Below, piece by piece: positions 42,876 to 51,666 of a DNA stretch of 64,000 nucleotides. Source of the DNA: Microlunatus antarcticus (lineage in GTDB: Bacteria; Actinomycetota; Actinomycetes; Propionibacteriales; Propionibacteriaceae); assembly GCF_014193425.1 (NCBI RefSeq), contig NZ_JACHZG010000001.1, positions 1-64,000 on the forward strand, written 5' to 3'. The position numbers and the translations under genes are program-made. The notes beneath the pieces were generated by a model. The model ran no database searches. It was given only the letters and a program-made list of their open reading frames with translations, and was not told the DNA's origin. Every line of letters begins with the position of its first letter. Positions within the stretch are counted from its first letter, which is position 1.

Positions 42876-45709
42876 CCTCGCGGACGGGCAGGACGCGCCG
42901 TGTCGGAGGGCTCGCCCTCGCGCTGGCGCTGCTGCTGCCCGTCCTCGTCGTCGGTCCGGCCGCCGCGGCCCCGTCGCCGGGTCCGACGACCGGGGTCGTG
43001 GTCAGCGGGGACGCGCGCTTCGAGGTCGTGACGCCCACGCTCCTGCGGGTGCAGCACGCGGCGGGCGGGCGGTTCGACGACCGGCCCACGACGACGGTGC
43101 CGACGGGAGATGCTCCTCGGGACGCCGCCCCGCCGGCGTACTCGGTGGACCACGTCGACGGCTGGCTCCTGCTGAGGACCGACCGGCTGACGCTGCGCTA
43201 CCGCGAGGGCTCGGGGACGTTCACCCCGGAGAACCTGGCGGTCGACCTCGACGTCGCCGGCACCCCGACCACCGCGCGGCCGACCTGGCGGCGCCCGCCG
43301 GGCACGTGCGCGTACGGTACCCGCTGCGAGGCCGAGGACGGCCGGCTCTCGGGCGGGCAGAGCGTGCACCACACCCACGAGGGTGCGTCGGGTCGCGGCT
43401 ACGCCTCCGACCTCGGCCAGCACGGCTCGACCGACGCCTGGACGATCACCGGCGTGCCACGCGCGGGGCGCCACGCCCTGCAGGTCGCGTACGCGAACGG
43501 CTCGTCGTCCACGCGCACGCTCGACGTGCTGGTGGGCGGGCGTCGCGTCGGCCGGCTGGACGCCCCGCCGAGCGGCGGGTGGTCCACCTGGCGCACGACG
43601 ACGGTCGACGTGGACCTCGGGGCCGGCGACTCGGTGGTCGCCACCCGGTGCTCCGACGACGTCTCGTGCCGCGTCGACCTCGACGCCGTCGCGGTGACCG
43701 AGCCGGGCGCGCGCTACCCGACCGACGTGACGACCCAGCCGCCGGCCACCGACGAGCCCGGGCAGCTCGGCGGCTGGACCCGCGGCCTCGACGTGTACCC
43801 GGACCAGGCCGGGCCGGACGTCGACGCGGTGGCCCTGCACCCGGGCGTGCTCAACCGGCAGGGCTCGTGGCTGCTGGACGACAGCTGGGCGGCGGTGCGG
43901 ACCGCGGACGGCTGGATCACGGGCCGGCCGACCGGCGACCCGACCTTTCAGGACGGGTGGTTCTTCGGCTACGGCCACGACTACGCGACGGCGCTCGCCG
44001 ACCTGCGCGTGCTGACCGGTGCCGCGGCGCTGCCGCCGCAGTGGATGACCGGGGTCTGGTACTCGGTCTACGACGCCATCGCGGCCCGGACGTACGAGCG
44101 CGAGCTCCTGCCGGCCTTCGCCCAGCACGACGTCCCGGTCGACGGGCTGAGCGTCGACACCGACTGGAAGGCGCCGGTCCGCTGGGACGGCTGGGAGTGG
44201 AACGCGGACCTCTTCCCCGACCCGGACGCGTTCTTCGCCTGGGCGCGGTCCCAGCAGCTCGCCGTCGTGCTCAACGTGCACGCCGGGCTGTCGGGGCGGG
44301 ACGCGGCGCTGCGCACCGTCGAGCGCGAGAGCGGGGCCGACCTCGTGCGGGCCGGGCAGTGCTTCTCGCCCGACTGCCACGCCCTCGACTTCGGCGACCG
44401 GGCGCAGGCGGAGGCCTGGTTCGCGCTGCACACCCCGTACGAGCGCGAGGGCGTGCGGCAGTGGTGGATGGACTGGTGCTGCACGAGCTCGACGGTCGAC
44501 GTGCCCGGCGCGACGCCGGACAGCTGGCTCAACGAGCAGTACGCGCGGCGGCTGACCGACGCCGGCCAGCGCGGCGTGGTGCTGTCGCGGCTCGGCGCCT
44601 CGTTGCAGGACTTCCGCGGGTCGTACCCGAGCGGGCCGTGGGGCGAGCACCGCAGCACGGTCCACTTCACCGGCGACACCGCCGCGACCTGGGAGACGCT
44701 CGCGCTCGCCGCGCGGCTGACGCCCGACGAGGCCGCGATCGGCCAGCCGTGGGTCAGCCACGACATCGGCAGCTTCCTCGGCCGGCACCTGCCCGACGAC
44801 CTCTACGCGCGGTGGGTGCAGCTGGGGACGTTCCAGCCGGTCCTGCGGCTGCACTCCTACCACGGCGACCGGCTGCCCTGGCAGTACGACGCGGGCGACG
44901 GGCCGGCGGCCGACTTCCTGCGGCTGCGGGAGGCGCTCAGCCCGTACACCTACTCGGCCGGGTGGGAGGCGACGCGGACCGGCCAGCCGATCTGCCGCCC
45001 GCTCTACCTCGACGACCCGGAGTCGCCCGAGGCGTACGCGCACCCCGACGAGTACCGCTTCGGCCACGACCTGCTGGTCGCGCCGGTCGTGACGGCGGGG
45101 GCGAGCGCGAGCCGGGAGGTCTGGTTCCCGCCGGGGCGGTGGGTCGGGTGGTTCGACGGCCGCACGTACACGGGGCCGTCGACGCAGACCGTGACGGTTC
45201 CGCTGGACCAGATGCCCGTGTTCCTGCGGGCGGGCGGCATCGTCACGCAGGTCCCGGGGGCGCAGCGGGTCGAGCCGAGCCCGGCCGCGGTCTCGCTCGC
45301 CGTCGCCAGCAGCGTGGCGGGGTCGGTGACCTCGTCCGTGCTGCACACGGACGCGGGGGACGGGCTCGGCTACACGACCGGGGAGTCGGCGGACACGACG
45401 TTCACGTACGCGTCCGACCGCGGGCCGTGGTGGTGGCGCCGTCCCTCGAGCCGGCTCACCGTGGGGGCCGCGAGCGGGACGTTCCCGGGAGCGGTCGCCG
45501 AACGTGCGTACGCCGTCGACCTGCGCGCGCTGTCGCGTCCCGACCGGGTGCGGGTGGACGGGGTCACGCTGACCGAGGTCGCCCCGGGCGGGGACGCGGT
45601 GGGCTGGTCGTACGACGACGCGGCCCGGACGCTGCGCGTGCGGACGGCGCCCCTGGCGACCGCCGAGGCCCACGTGGTCGAGCAGCGTGGCGGGGACGTC
45701 CGGGACTAG
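42860..45709 (+). CDS. Secreted GH31-type glycosidase with carbohydrate-binding insert
   Basis: The GTG at 42,860 overlaps the end of the lipoprotein gene and gives a proper signal peptide (RRVGGLALALALLLPVLVVGPAAAA). Residues about 155-290 form a CBM6/35-like domain (CEAEDGRLSGGQSVHHTHEG, GAGDSVVATRCSDDVSC). The TIM barrel carries the GH31 pattern: VDGLSVDTDWK, nucleophile in QWWMDWCC (about residue 537), and acid/base in VHFTGDTAATWETL (about 603). Total about 949 residues. The exact specificity (alpha-glucoside, -galactoside or N-acetylgalactosaminide) cannot be read from sequence. Cysteines near the nucleophile (WCC) are unusual. Confidence 0.85.
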   Translation: MDRPLTSRTGRTRRVGGLALALALLLPVLVVGPAAAAPSPGPTTGVVVSGDARFEVVTPTLLRVQHAAGGRFDDRPTTTVPTGDAPRDAAPPAYSVDHVDGWLLLRTDRLTLRYREGSGTFTPENLAVDLDVAGTPTTARPTWRRPPGTCAYGTRCEAEDGRLSGGQSVHHTHEGASGRGYASDLGQHGSTDAWTITGVPRAGRHALQVAYANGSSSTRTLDVLVGGRRVGRLDAPPSGGWSTWRTTTVDVDLGAGDSVVATRCSDDVSCRVDLDAVAVTEPGARYPTDVTTQPPATDEPGQLGGWTRGLDVYPDQAGPDVDAVALHPGVLNRQGSWLLDDSWAAVRTADGWITGRPTGDPTFQDGWFFGYGHDYATALADLRVLTGAAALPPQWMTGVWYSVYDAIAARTYERELLPAFAQHDVPVDGLSVDTDWKAPVRWDGWEWNADLFPDPDAFFAWARSQQLAVVLNVHAGLSGRDAALRTVERESGADLVRAGQCFSPDCHALDFGDRAQAEAWFALHTPYEREGVRQWWMDWCCTSSTVDVPGATPDSWLNEQYARRLTDAGQRGVVLSRLGASLQDFRGSYPSGPWGEHRSTVHFTGDTAATWETLALAARLTPDEAAIGQPWVSHDIGSFLGRHLPDDLYARWVQLGTFQPVLRLHSYHGDRLPWQYDAGDGPAADFLRLREALSPYTYSAGWEATRTGQPICRPLYLDDPESPEAYAHPDEYRFGHDLLVAPVVTAGASASREVWFPPGRWVGWFDGRTYTGPSTQTVTVPLDQMPVFLRAGGIVTQVPGAQRVEPSPAAVSLAVASSVAGSVTSSVLHTDAGDGLGYTTGESADTTFTYASDRGPWWWRRPSSRLTVGAASGTFPGAVAERAYAVDLRALSRPDRVRVDGVTLTEVAPGGDAVGWSYDDAARTLRVRTAPLATAEAHVVEQRGGDVRD

Positions 45710-45718
45710 TTTGGAGCG

Positions 45719-46492
45719 GTGATCAGCTCCGTGAAGTACCCGTACGACGACACCGTCGTCCTCGTGACCGGCGCCGGGGACGGCATCGGTCGAGCCGTCG
45801 CGCAGGCGTTCGCCGAGCAGGGGGCGTCCGTCGTCGGGCTCGGCCGCCACGTCGAGACGGTCACCGACGCGCTGTCCGGCTTCGACGCGGGCAAGACGCT
45901 CGCGCTGCAGGCCGACGTCTCCTCGCGTACGGACGTCGAGGGCGCCGTGGCCGCCGCCGTCGAGCGCTTCGGGAGGCTCGACGTGGTCGTGCCCAACGCG
46001 GCGGTCTTCGAGACCGCGGACCTCGAGGACCTCACCGACGAGCAGTGGCACCTGATGCAGGGCGTCAACGTCGATGGGCTCTTCTACGTCCTCCGGGCGA
46101 CCGTCCCGCACCTCAAGGCATCGCGCGGCAACGTCGTGGCGATCTCGTCGGTGTCGGGGATGCGCGGGGACTGGGGCCAGTTCGCCTACAACGCCACCAA
46201 GGGCGCCGGCGTGACGATGCTGCAGTCCCTCGCCCTGGACCTCGGCCCCGACGGCGTCCGGGTGAACATGGTCGCGCCCGCCCTCACCGTCACGCGCATC
46301 ACCGAGGGCATGACGAAGACGCCGGGCTTCGACGAGGCCCTGGCCAACCGCGTCACCCTCGGGCGTCCCGGTCAGCCGGAGGACATCGCCCGGGCGGTCC
46401 TGTTCCTGGCCAGCCCGGACGCGGCGTACATCACCGGCGCCCTGCTGCCGGTGGACGGTGGGACGACGGCGGCCACGGGGCAGATCCACTAG
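45719..46492 (+). CDS. Short-chain dehydrogenase/reductase
   Basis: A 257-residue SDR with VVLVTGAGDGIGRAVAQ, VVPNAAVF (N-A-A), VAISSVSG, FAYNATKGAGV (Y-x3-K) and APALTVTRI. GTG 45,719 lies 10 bases after the GH31 stop with GGAG just upstream, so it is the third gene of the lipoprotein-GH31 operon. Oxidation of the sugar released by the glycosidase is a reasonable guess. Convergent with the P-loop kinase gene. Confidence 0.9.
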   Translation: MISSVKYPYDDTVVLVTGAGDGIGRAVAQAFAEQGASVVGLGRHVETVTDALSGFDAGKTLALQADVSSRTDVEGAVAAAVERFGRLDVVVPNAAVFETADLEDLTDEQWHLMQGVNVDGLFYVLRATVPHLKASRGNVVAISSVSGMRGDWGQFAYNATKGAGVTMLQSLALDLGPDGVRVNMVAPALTVTRITEGMTKTPGFDEALANRVTLGRPGQPEDIARAVLFLASPDAAYITGALLPVDGGTTAATGQIH

Positions 46493-46505
46493 TCCCCCGG
46501 CGAAC

Positions 46506-47063
46506 TCAGACGGATCGCTCCTTCGGCAACGACGGCCAGCGTTCGCACGCCCACGACCACCAGCTCGCGTGCGGCGGCGGGGGCGAGGGGATTGCGCCGC
46601 CCTGCAGCTCCTCCTGGTCCGGCGCTTGAAACTGTTCCTGCCACTGCTCCAGCTCGGCGTCGCTCAAGCGGAAGTGACTCGGGCCGGACTCGTAGCGGTG
46701 ACTGACGCGTCGGCGCTGCTCGTCGAGGTCGACCGACAGGTAGACGACCTGTGTCCGCACACCCAGCGACTCGGCGATCCACCGAAGTGCAGATCGCTCG
46801 TCCTTCGCCCAGAAGCCGAAGTCGAGGACGACGTCGACACCAAGCTGTGCTGCTCGCATCCCGACCTCGACGAGCTTGCCCTCGATCCGGTCGCGCTGGC
46901 TGGCCCGCTCCGGCGAGCGCCACTGCGTCGGGCTGTCGAGGTGGAACATTGTCATCAGCCAGTCGTCCGGTGTCAGGCGAAGAGCCGACTCGCTGACCTC
47001 TAGCTCCTGGGCCCTCGTCGTCTTCCCGGCTCCGGGTAGGCCGACGACGAGATGGACGGTCAC
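46506..47063 (-). CDS. P-loop ATPase/kinase (AAA-type, zeta-like)
   Basis: A 185-residue protein beginning VTVHLVVGLPGAGKTTRAQELE, a Walker A at the extreme N-terminus, followed by LTPDDWL, GVDVVLDFGFWAKDERSALR and VYLSVDLDEQRRRVSHR. This is the single-domain small-molecule/nucleotide kinase pattern (AAA_33, related to zeta toxins and chloramphenicol phosphotransferase). GTG 47,063 lies 2 bases after the stop of the cytosine deaminase gene, so the two are cotranscribed; a nucleoside, nucleotide or pyrimidine-derived substrate is possible. Confidence 0.8.
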   Translation of the reverse strand: MTVHLVVGLPGAGKTTRAQELEVSESALRLTPDDWLMTMFHLDSPTQWRSPERASQRDRIEGKLVEVGMRAAQLGVDVVLDFGFWAKDERSALRWIAESLGVRTQVVYLSVDLDEQRRRVSHRYESGPSHFRLSDAELEQWQEQFQAPDQEELQGGAIPSPPPPHASWWSWACERWPSLPKERSV

Positions 47064-47065
47064 GG

Positions 47066-47518
47066 TCAGTCGACCCCGATGTCCTCGTTCCAGAGGGCCG
47101 GGTTCGCGGCGATGAAGTCGGTCATCATCGCCACGCAGGTCTCGTCGTCGAGCACGACGACCTCGACGCCGTTCTCGGCGAGCCAGTCGTGCCCGCCGTG
47201 GAACGTCCGGGCCTCGCCGACGACGAGCCGGGTGATGCCGAACTGTCGCACAAGCCCGCTGCAGAACCAGCACGGCGACAGCGTCGTGACCATGGTCGTG
47301 CCGCGGTAGGTGCGCTGACGCCCGGCGCGGCGGAACGCGTCGGTCTCCCCGTGCACCGAGGGGTCGTCGTCCTGGACGCGCCGGTTGTGGCCGCGGCCGA
47401 GCAACGTCCCGTCCGCGGCGAAGAGCGCGGCGCCGATCGGGATGCCGCCCTCGGCGAGGCCGGCCCGGGCCTCCTCGAGCGCGACGGCCAGCAGTTCGCG
47501 GTCCGCCGGCCGGCTCAC
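47066..47518 (-). CDS. Yeast-type cytosine/nucleoside deaminase
   Basis: A 150-residue zinc deaminase of the cytidine deaminase superfamily. Zinc ligands and catalytic Glu are H56 and E58 in PSVHGETDAF, and C83 and C86 in LSPCWFCSG. Features such as MVTTLSPCWFCSGLVRQFGI and the C-terminal FHGGHDWLAENGVEVVVLDD resemble fungal cytosine deaminase. Expected reaction: cytosine plus water to uracil plus ammonia. GTG 47,518 overlaps the TGA of the permease gene (GTGA), so import and deamination are coupled. Confidence 0.9.
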   Translation of the reverse strand: MSRPADRELLAVALEEARAGLAEGGIPIGAALFAADGTLLGRGHNRRVQDDDPSVHGETDAFRRAGRQRTYRGTTMVTTLSPCWFCSGLVRQFGITRLVVGEARTFHGGHDWLAENGVEVVVLDDETCVAMMTDFIAANPALWNEDIGVD

Positions 47519-48930
47519 GCGACGACCCCGTCCCGGGCCCCGCGCCCGAGCGTGCGGTGGAGGACCGCGTACACGACGGCGGCGACCACGAGGCCGACGA
47601 CGGCGGTCAGGTCGCCGACGCTCGGGATCGCACGGGGGACGGGCCCGGTGTAGAGCGTCTGGTTGGCGAAGAGGGGGATCGAGACCAGGAGGCCGACGGC
47701 CATGGCGATCGGCCCGGCGAGGTTGACGTGCGTCGTGCTCTGCGCGAGGACGCCGACGTCCTGGCCGCGGCGCAGGTAGCGGTCGGTGAAGACGACGCCG
47801 AGCCACGGCGCGACCCAGTACGCGATGATCAGCAGGAACGCCTCGTAGCTCTGGCCGGCGTTGCGCAGCCCGAAGCTGGCGACGAGCAGGCCGAGCAGCC
47901 CGAAGACCACGGCGACGATCGCCCGGGCGCGGGCGAGCGGGACCTTGAAGCCCAGGGCCATGAACGACATCGCGCCCGAGTAGACGTTGATCACGTTCGC
48001 CGAGACGGCGCCCAGGCAGATCGCCAGCAGCGTGGCCTTCCCGACGACGCTCGGCAGCAGGTTGGTGAACGAGGCCGGGCTCACCGCGGTCTGCCCCGCG
48101 GTGACGACGGCCGCGCCGGCGATCTCCAGCAGGCAGCAGGACACGAAGCAGCCGAGCCCGGCGAACAGCCCGATGGGCAGCTTGCGGGTGCCCTTGGGCA
48201 GGTAGCGCGTGTAGTCCGACGAGTACGGGTTCCAGCCGGCGGCGTAGCCGAACGCTGCCCCGGCGGTGATGAGGAAGCCGCCGACCGGCGGCGGTCCGCC
48301 GCTCAGCACGGGGGCCGAGGGGTTCGCCTGCGACAGCACGATGACGGCCGCCACGACGAAGATGATCGCCAGCACCGGGAACGCGTAGCGCTCGAACGCG
48401 TGCACCAGGTTGTGCCCGAAGAAGGCGATGACCAGCTGGGCCAGGACGACGACGACCAGGCAGACGAACGCGGGCAGCGTGGTGAGGACCGACAGGGCGA
48501 GTGCGCCGCTGATGCTGTTGACCGCGAACCACCCGATGCCGGCGGTGAGGGCGTTGAGCCCCGCCGGGAGGATGTTCCCGCGGTAGCCGAAGGCTGTCCG
48601 GCTGAGCACCATCTGCGCGAGCCCGTCGCGCGGGCCCCAGGTCGACAGGACGCCGAGCGACACCGAGCCGAGCAGGGTGCCGAGGACGATCGCGGCGACC
48701 GCCTGCCAGAACGTCAGCCCGAAGGCGAGCACGCTGAGGATGCCGACGGCGATGGTGGCGAACTCGAAGTTCGGCGAGGCCCACGTCCACAGCAGCTGCA
48801 GCGGGCGCCCGTGCCGCTCGCCCTCCGGGATGGCCTCGACGCCACCGGGTTCGACGGCGACGACCTTCGTCCCGTACGCGAGCTGGGCCTGCGTGATGTC
48901 GGGATCCGTGACGGTCGCCATGGTCCGCAT
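47515..48930 (-). CDS. NCS1-family nucleobase (cytosine) permease
   Basis: A 471-residue protein with twelve hydrophobic segments in the NCS1 arrangement. ASPNFEFATIAVGIL in helix 1, GYRGNILPAGLNALTAGIGWFAVNS, and GYAAGWNPYSSDYTRYLPKGTRK are hallmark sequences of CodB/PucI-type transporters. The translated partner, a cytosine deaminase, makes cytosine the likely cargo. ATG 48,930 or 48,921; neither has a strong ribosome-binding site. First gene of the permease-deaminase-kinase operon. Confidence 0.9.
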   Translation of the reverse strand: MRTMATVTDPDITQAQLAYGTKVVAVEPGGVEAIPEGERHGRPLQLLWTWASPNFEFATIAVGILSVLAFGLTFWQAVAAIVLGTLLGSVSLGVLSTWGPRDGLAQMVLSRTAFGYRGNILPAGLNALTAGIGWFAVNSISGALALSVLTTLPAFVCLVVVVLAQLVIAFFGHNLVHAFERYAFPVLAIIFVVAAVIVLSQANPSAPVLSGGPPPVGGFLITAGAAFGYAAGWNPYSSDYTRYLPKGTRKLPIGLFAGLGCFVSCCLLEIAGAAVVTAGQTAVSPASFTNLLPSVVGKATLLAICLGAVSANVINVYSGAMSFMALGFKVPLARARAIVAVVFGLLGLLVASFGLRNAGQSYEAFLLIIAYWVAPWLGVVFTDRYLRRGQDVGVLAQSTTHVNLAGPIAMAVGLLVSIPLFANQTLYTGPVPRAIPSVGDLTAVVGLVVAAVVYAVLHRTLGRGARDGVVA

Positions 48931-49002
48931 TCTGCTGCCTGCACGCCCTCCGCAGCCACCACGCCCCGGTTACGGATTGTTAAGCCTCGCTCTGCTTCTG
49001 GT

Positions 49003-49350
49003 TCAGAGCGCGAGGTGCAGACGGAGTGCCCGGTCGACCTCGAGCATCGTCTCGGGTCCCAGCCGGCCGACGCGTGCACCCAGCCGCTCGACGGCGATCG
49101 ACCGGACCTGCTCGGCCTGGACCTTCGAGGCTCGAGTCAACCCGGCGGACCCCGCCTCGACGAGCACCTGGAACGGCAGCACCCGGGTGACGTTGGACGT
49201 CAGCGGCACGACCGTGATCACCCCGCGACCCAGGCTCTCGGCCCGGCGGTTGGCCGCGTCGTTGCTGACGACGACGACCGGGCGGCGCTTGTCGGCCTCG
49301 GATCCTCGTACCGGCTCGAGGTCCGCCACCCGGATCTCCCCGCGCCTCAC
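49003..49350 (-). CDS. mazF: MazF/PemK-family endoribonuclease toxin
   Basis: A 115-residue MazF-fold protein: RRGEIRVADLEPVRGSEADKRRPVVVVSNDAANRR, VITVVPLTSNVTRVLPFQV and SKVQAEQVRSIAVERLG, with the catalytic Arg and Thr (PLTSN) region intact. The toxin is a sequence-specific RNase. GTG 49,350 overlaps the antitoxin's TGA (GTGA); the ORF extension to 49,386 is not needed. It lies between the cytosine permease gene and its antitoxin. Confidence 0.9.
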   Translation of the reverse strand: MRRGEIRVADLEPVRGSEADKRRPVVVVSNDAANRRAESLGRGVITVVPLTSNVTRVLPFQVLVEAGSAGLTRASKVQAEQVRSIAVERLGARVGRLGPETMLEVDRALRLHLAL

Positions 49351-49571
49351 GTCACCGGCAGACCGTCGGCGCTGACCGTCTCCCACAACGCGGCTTCACC
49401 GCTGCTGTCCCACTCGTCCCACGCCTCCTCGTACGCGTCGGCGAGCTCGGCCTGCCGCAGCAGGTCGATCGCGTGCTGCAGGGCGGCTGATCGGGACGCG
49501 AACGCGTGATTGTGGGCGTACGTGTCCAACAGCTCGACGTCGACCATCGGCAGGCTCACGCTGATCTTCAC
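49347..49571 (-). CDS. Ribbon-helix-helix antitoxin (MazE type)
   Basis: A 74-residue protein resembling the mycobacterial MazE antitoxins: MKISVSLPMVDVELLDTYAHNHAFASRSAALQHAIDLLR is a ribbon-helix-helix DNA-binding domain, and the acidic, Trp-containing tail (YEEAWDEWDSSGEAALWE) is the toxin-neutralising part. It is upstream of and translationally coupled to the toxin gene. It should autoregulate the pair. Confidence 0.9.
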   Translation of the reverse strand: MKISVSLPMVDVELLDTYAHNHAFASRSAALQHAIDLLRQAELADAYEEAWDEWDSSGEAALWETVSADGLPVT

Positions 49572-49603
49572 ACCGGTGATGCTACCGAATCGACGAAAAG
49601 GTA

Positions 49604-50365
49604 CTACCGGCCCGAGGTCTCCGCCACGTATCGGTCGCAGGTCGCCGCGAGCGCGTCGGCGTACGCCTCGTCGCGCAGGTGCTTGGGGACGGTGATCGTC
49701 CGGCGGCCGCGCCAGTAGAGGCCTTGGCCGAGATCGGCCTCCGTGCTGAGGAACGTCAGAGACTCGGCCGAGGTGTCGACCGTTCCGGGTGCGCCGTTCG
49801 AGGCGAGCTTGGTCTTGACCCAGCCCGGGTCGACCGCGACGGAAGAGACCTGCGGCAGCCGGCGGCCCCAGGCGCTCGCCAGCAGGACGTCGCTCGCCTT
49901 GCTGTCGGAGTACGCCCGGCTCGGGTCGGTCTTCGCGCCCGGGTCCTCGGCGTCGGGGTGGCCGCTGCCGGCCATCCCGGAGCCCAGCCAGATCAGCCGG
50001 CCGGTGAGGTGCTCGGCGAGGCGGGCGGTGAGGAGGTGGGGCGCGAGGACGTTGACGGCGAACGTCGTCTCGAAGCCGTCGACGCTCGTCGGCGGGACGT
50101 CTCCGCGTACCCAGACGCCGGCGTTCTGGACCAGCACGTCGATCGGGGCGTGCTCGGCGATCTGGTTCGCGAGGGACTCGACCTCGGCGAGCGAGGCGAG
50201 GTCGCCGGTGACGAGCACGGCGTCACCCTCGAGGCGGTCGACGACGGCCTGCCCGCGCGCGGGGTTGCGGGCGTGGACGAGGACGCGGTGCCCGGCGGCG
50301 AGGAGCCGTTCGGCGGTCGCGAGCCCGATGCCGTCGGTCGCGCCGGTGATGCAGATGGTGGCCAT
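49604..50365 (-). CDS. Short-chain dehydrogenase/reductase
   Basis: A 253-residue SDR: TICITGATDGIGLATAERL, HARNP, VLVQNAGVWV (N-A-G), IWLGSGMAG, and YSDSKASDVLLAS (Y-x3-K), then VDPGWVKTKL. The pattern fits the retinol-dehydrogenase/WWOX-like branch. ATG 50,365 is preferred to the GTG at 50,389. A strong hairpin lies directly upstream and separates it from the pyrimidine operon. Confidence 0.9.
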   Translation of the reverse strand: MATICITGATDGIGLATAERLLAAGHRVLVHARNPARGQAVVDRLEGDAVLVTGDLASLAEVESLANQIAEHAPIDVLVQNAGVWVRGDVPPTSVDGFETTFAVNVLAPHLLTARLAEHLTGRLIWLGSGMAGSGHPDAEDPGAKTDPSRAYSDSKASDVLLASAWGRRLPQVSSVAVDPGWVKTKLASNGAPGTVDTSAESLTFLSTEADLGQGLYWRGRRTITVPKHLRDEAYADALAATCDRYVAETSGR

Positions 50366-50390
50366 GGCCCCATCCTGGCCAGAGGCCACA

Positions 50391-50439
50391 AACTTCCGCG
50401 CGGTTGACGACCTCAGAGGTCGTCAACCGCACAGAAGTT
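50391..50439 (-). terminator. Long perfect hairpin ending the pyrimidine operon
   Basis: Perfect 15-base arms at 50400-50414 and 50416-50430 flank a single A (ends GCGGTTGAC and GTCAACCGC), with a second short pair AACTTC (50391-50396) / GAAGTT (50434-50439) outside. It lies 12 bases beyond the stop of the substrate-binding protein gene, the end of a seven-gene operon, so it is a likely terminator even though there is no U-tract. Confidence 0.65.
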
Positions 50440-50450
50440 CGGCGCTGCCG

Positions 50451-51623
50451 TCAGGCGCCGCCCTTCTGCAGCGTCACCGTCAGGGGCGTGAAGGCCTTGC
50501 CCTCGACGTCGACGCCCTCGGCCTTGAGCTCCTCGAGCGCCTTGGTCACGTAGGCCGTGTTCTTGGCCGTCTGCGGCGGGTCGGCGGTGATGATCGTCGC
50601 GCCGGTCTCGTTCTTGGTGCCCTTGGCGATGCCGACCGTGCGCTCCCACGCCACGTCGGAGATCGAGCCGATGCCGCCGCTGGTGGACGGCCAGATCAGC
50701 TTGTTCACCTCGTTGGTCTGCCACTGCTGGTGGCTGACGCCCAGCTGGGAGCCCGCCGTCGTGACGATCGACGCGGCCGCCTCGGCGTTGTCGCGGGCGA
50801 AGATCCAGCCCTTGATCGAGGCCTTGATGAACTTCGTCGTCGTGTCCTGGTAGGCGGCGTCGCTGCTCAGCTTCTCCGAGTTGGCCCAGATCGCGTCTTG
50901 CAGCATGTTCGTGCCGACGTCGTTCCAGCTGATGACGTTGAGCTCGCTCGGCTGGAACAGCTGTCCGGTCGCCGGGTTCTCCGACTCGAGGACCTGCGCG
51001 TACTCGTTGTAGGTCATCGCCTGGGCCGCGTCGATGTCGCCGGCGAGGAAGCCGTTCATGTCGAACGCCTGCTGCACGAGCTTGATGTCGCCGGTGGAGA
51101 TCCCCGCCTTCTGCATCCCGGCGAACAGCTCCCACTCGTTGCCGTAGCCCCAGCTGCCGACGTTCTTGCCGGCCAGGTCGCCCGGCGCGACGATGTTCTT
51201 GTCCTTGAACGAGATCTGCGTCGTCCCGCTGCGCTCGAAGATCTGGGCGACGTTCGTGATCTTGGCGCCCTTCTCGATCGAGCCGAGGACCTTCGGCACC
51301 CACGAGATGGCGTAGTCGACGTCGCCGGCCGACAGCACGTCCTGCGGGACGATGTCCGGACCGCCCTCGACGATCTCCACGGCCAGACCCTCGGCCTCGT
51401 AGAACTTCTGGTCGACCGCGGCGTAGTAGCCCGCGAACTGCGCCTGCGCCACCCACTGCAGCTGCAGCTTGACCGGCGTGAGCGGCGCCGACGAGGCGCT
51501 GCCGCCGGCCTCGGGGGCGGAGTCGGACGAGCTGCCGCACCCGGCGAGCGTGAGCCCGACCGCAGCGGCGGCCAGGCCGGTCTGGCCCAGCATGGTCCGT
51601 CGGCTGATCTTCGGTGAGCCCAT
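50451..51623 (-). CDS. ABC transporter substrate-binding lipoprotein (NMT1/ThiY-like)
   Basis: ATG 51,623 has GGAG at 6-base spacing; ATG 51,635 overlaps it. The signal region (SPKISRRTMLGQTGLAAAAVGLTLAGC) combines a twin-arginine-like start with a lipobox L-A-G-C. The mature part begins KLQLQWVAQAQFAGYYAAVDQKFYEAEGLAVEIVEGG, the hallmark of the NMT1/ThiY family that binds pyrimidines and related nitrogen compounds. 390 residues. It closes an operon with catabolic enzymes, so a pyrimidine or hydantoin ligand is likely. Confidence 0.9.
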   Translation of the reverse strand: MGSPKISRRTMLGQTGLAAAAVGLTLAGCGSSSDSAPEAGGSASSAPLTPVKLQLQWVAQAQFAGYYAAVDQKFYEAEGLAVEIVEGGPDIVPQDVLSAGDVDYAISWVPKVLGSIEKGAKITNVAQIFERSGTTQISFKDKNIVAPGDLAGKNVGSWGYGNEWELFAGMQKAGISTGDIKLVQQAFDMNGFLAGDIDAAQAMTYNEYAQVLESENPATGQLFQPSELNVISWNDVGTNMLQDAIWANSEKLSSDAAYQDTTTKFIKASIKGWIFARDNAEAAASIVTTAGSQLGVSHQQWQTNEVNKLIWPSTSGGIGSISDVAWERTVGIAKGTKNETGATIITADPPQTAKNTAYVTKALEELKAEGVDVEGKAFTPLTVTLQKGGA

Positions 51624-51666
51624 GGGCTTCTCCATCTCTCGGTCTGGGGTGGGGTGGTGCGCTGGA

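Noticed and set aside
42497-46489. 1330-residue minus-strand frame opposite the GH31 operon
   Set aside because: Out-of-frame translation of three well-supported plus-strand genes; no domains.
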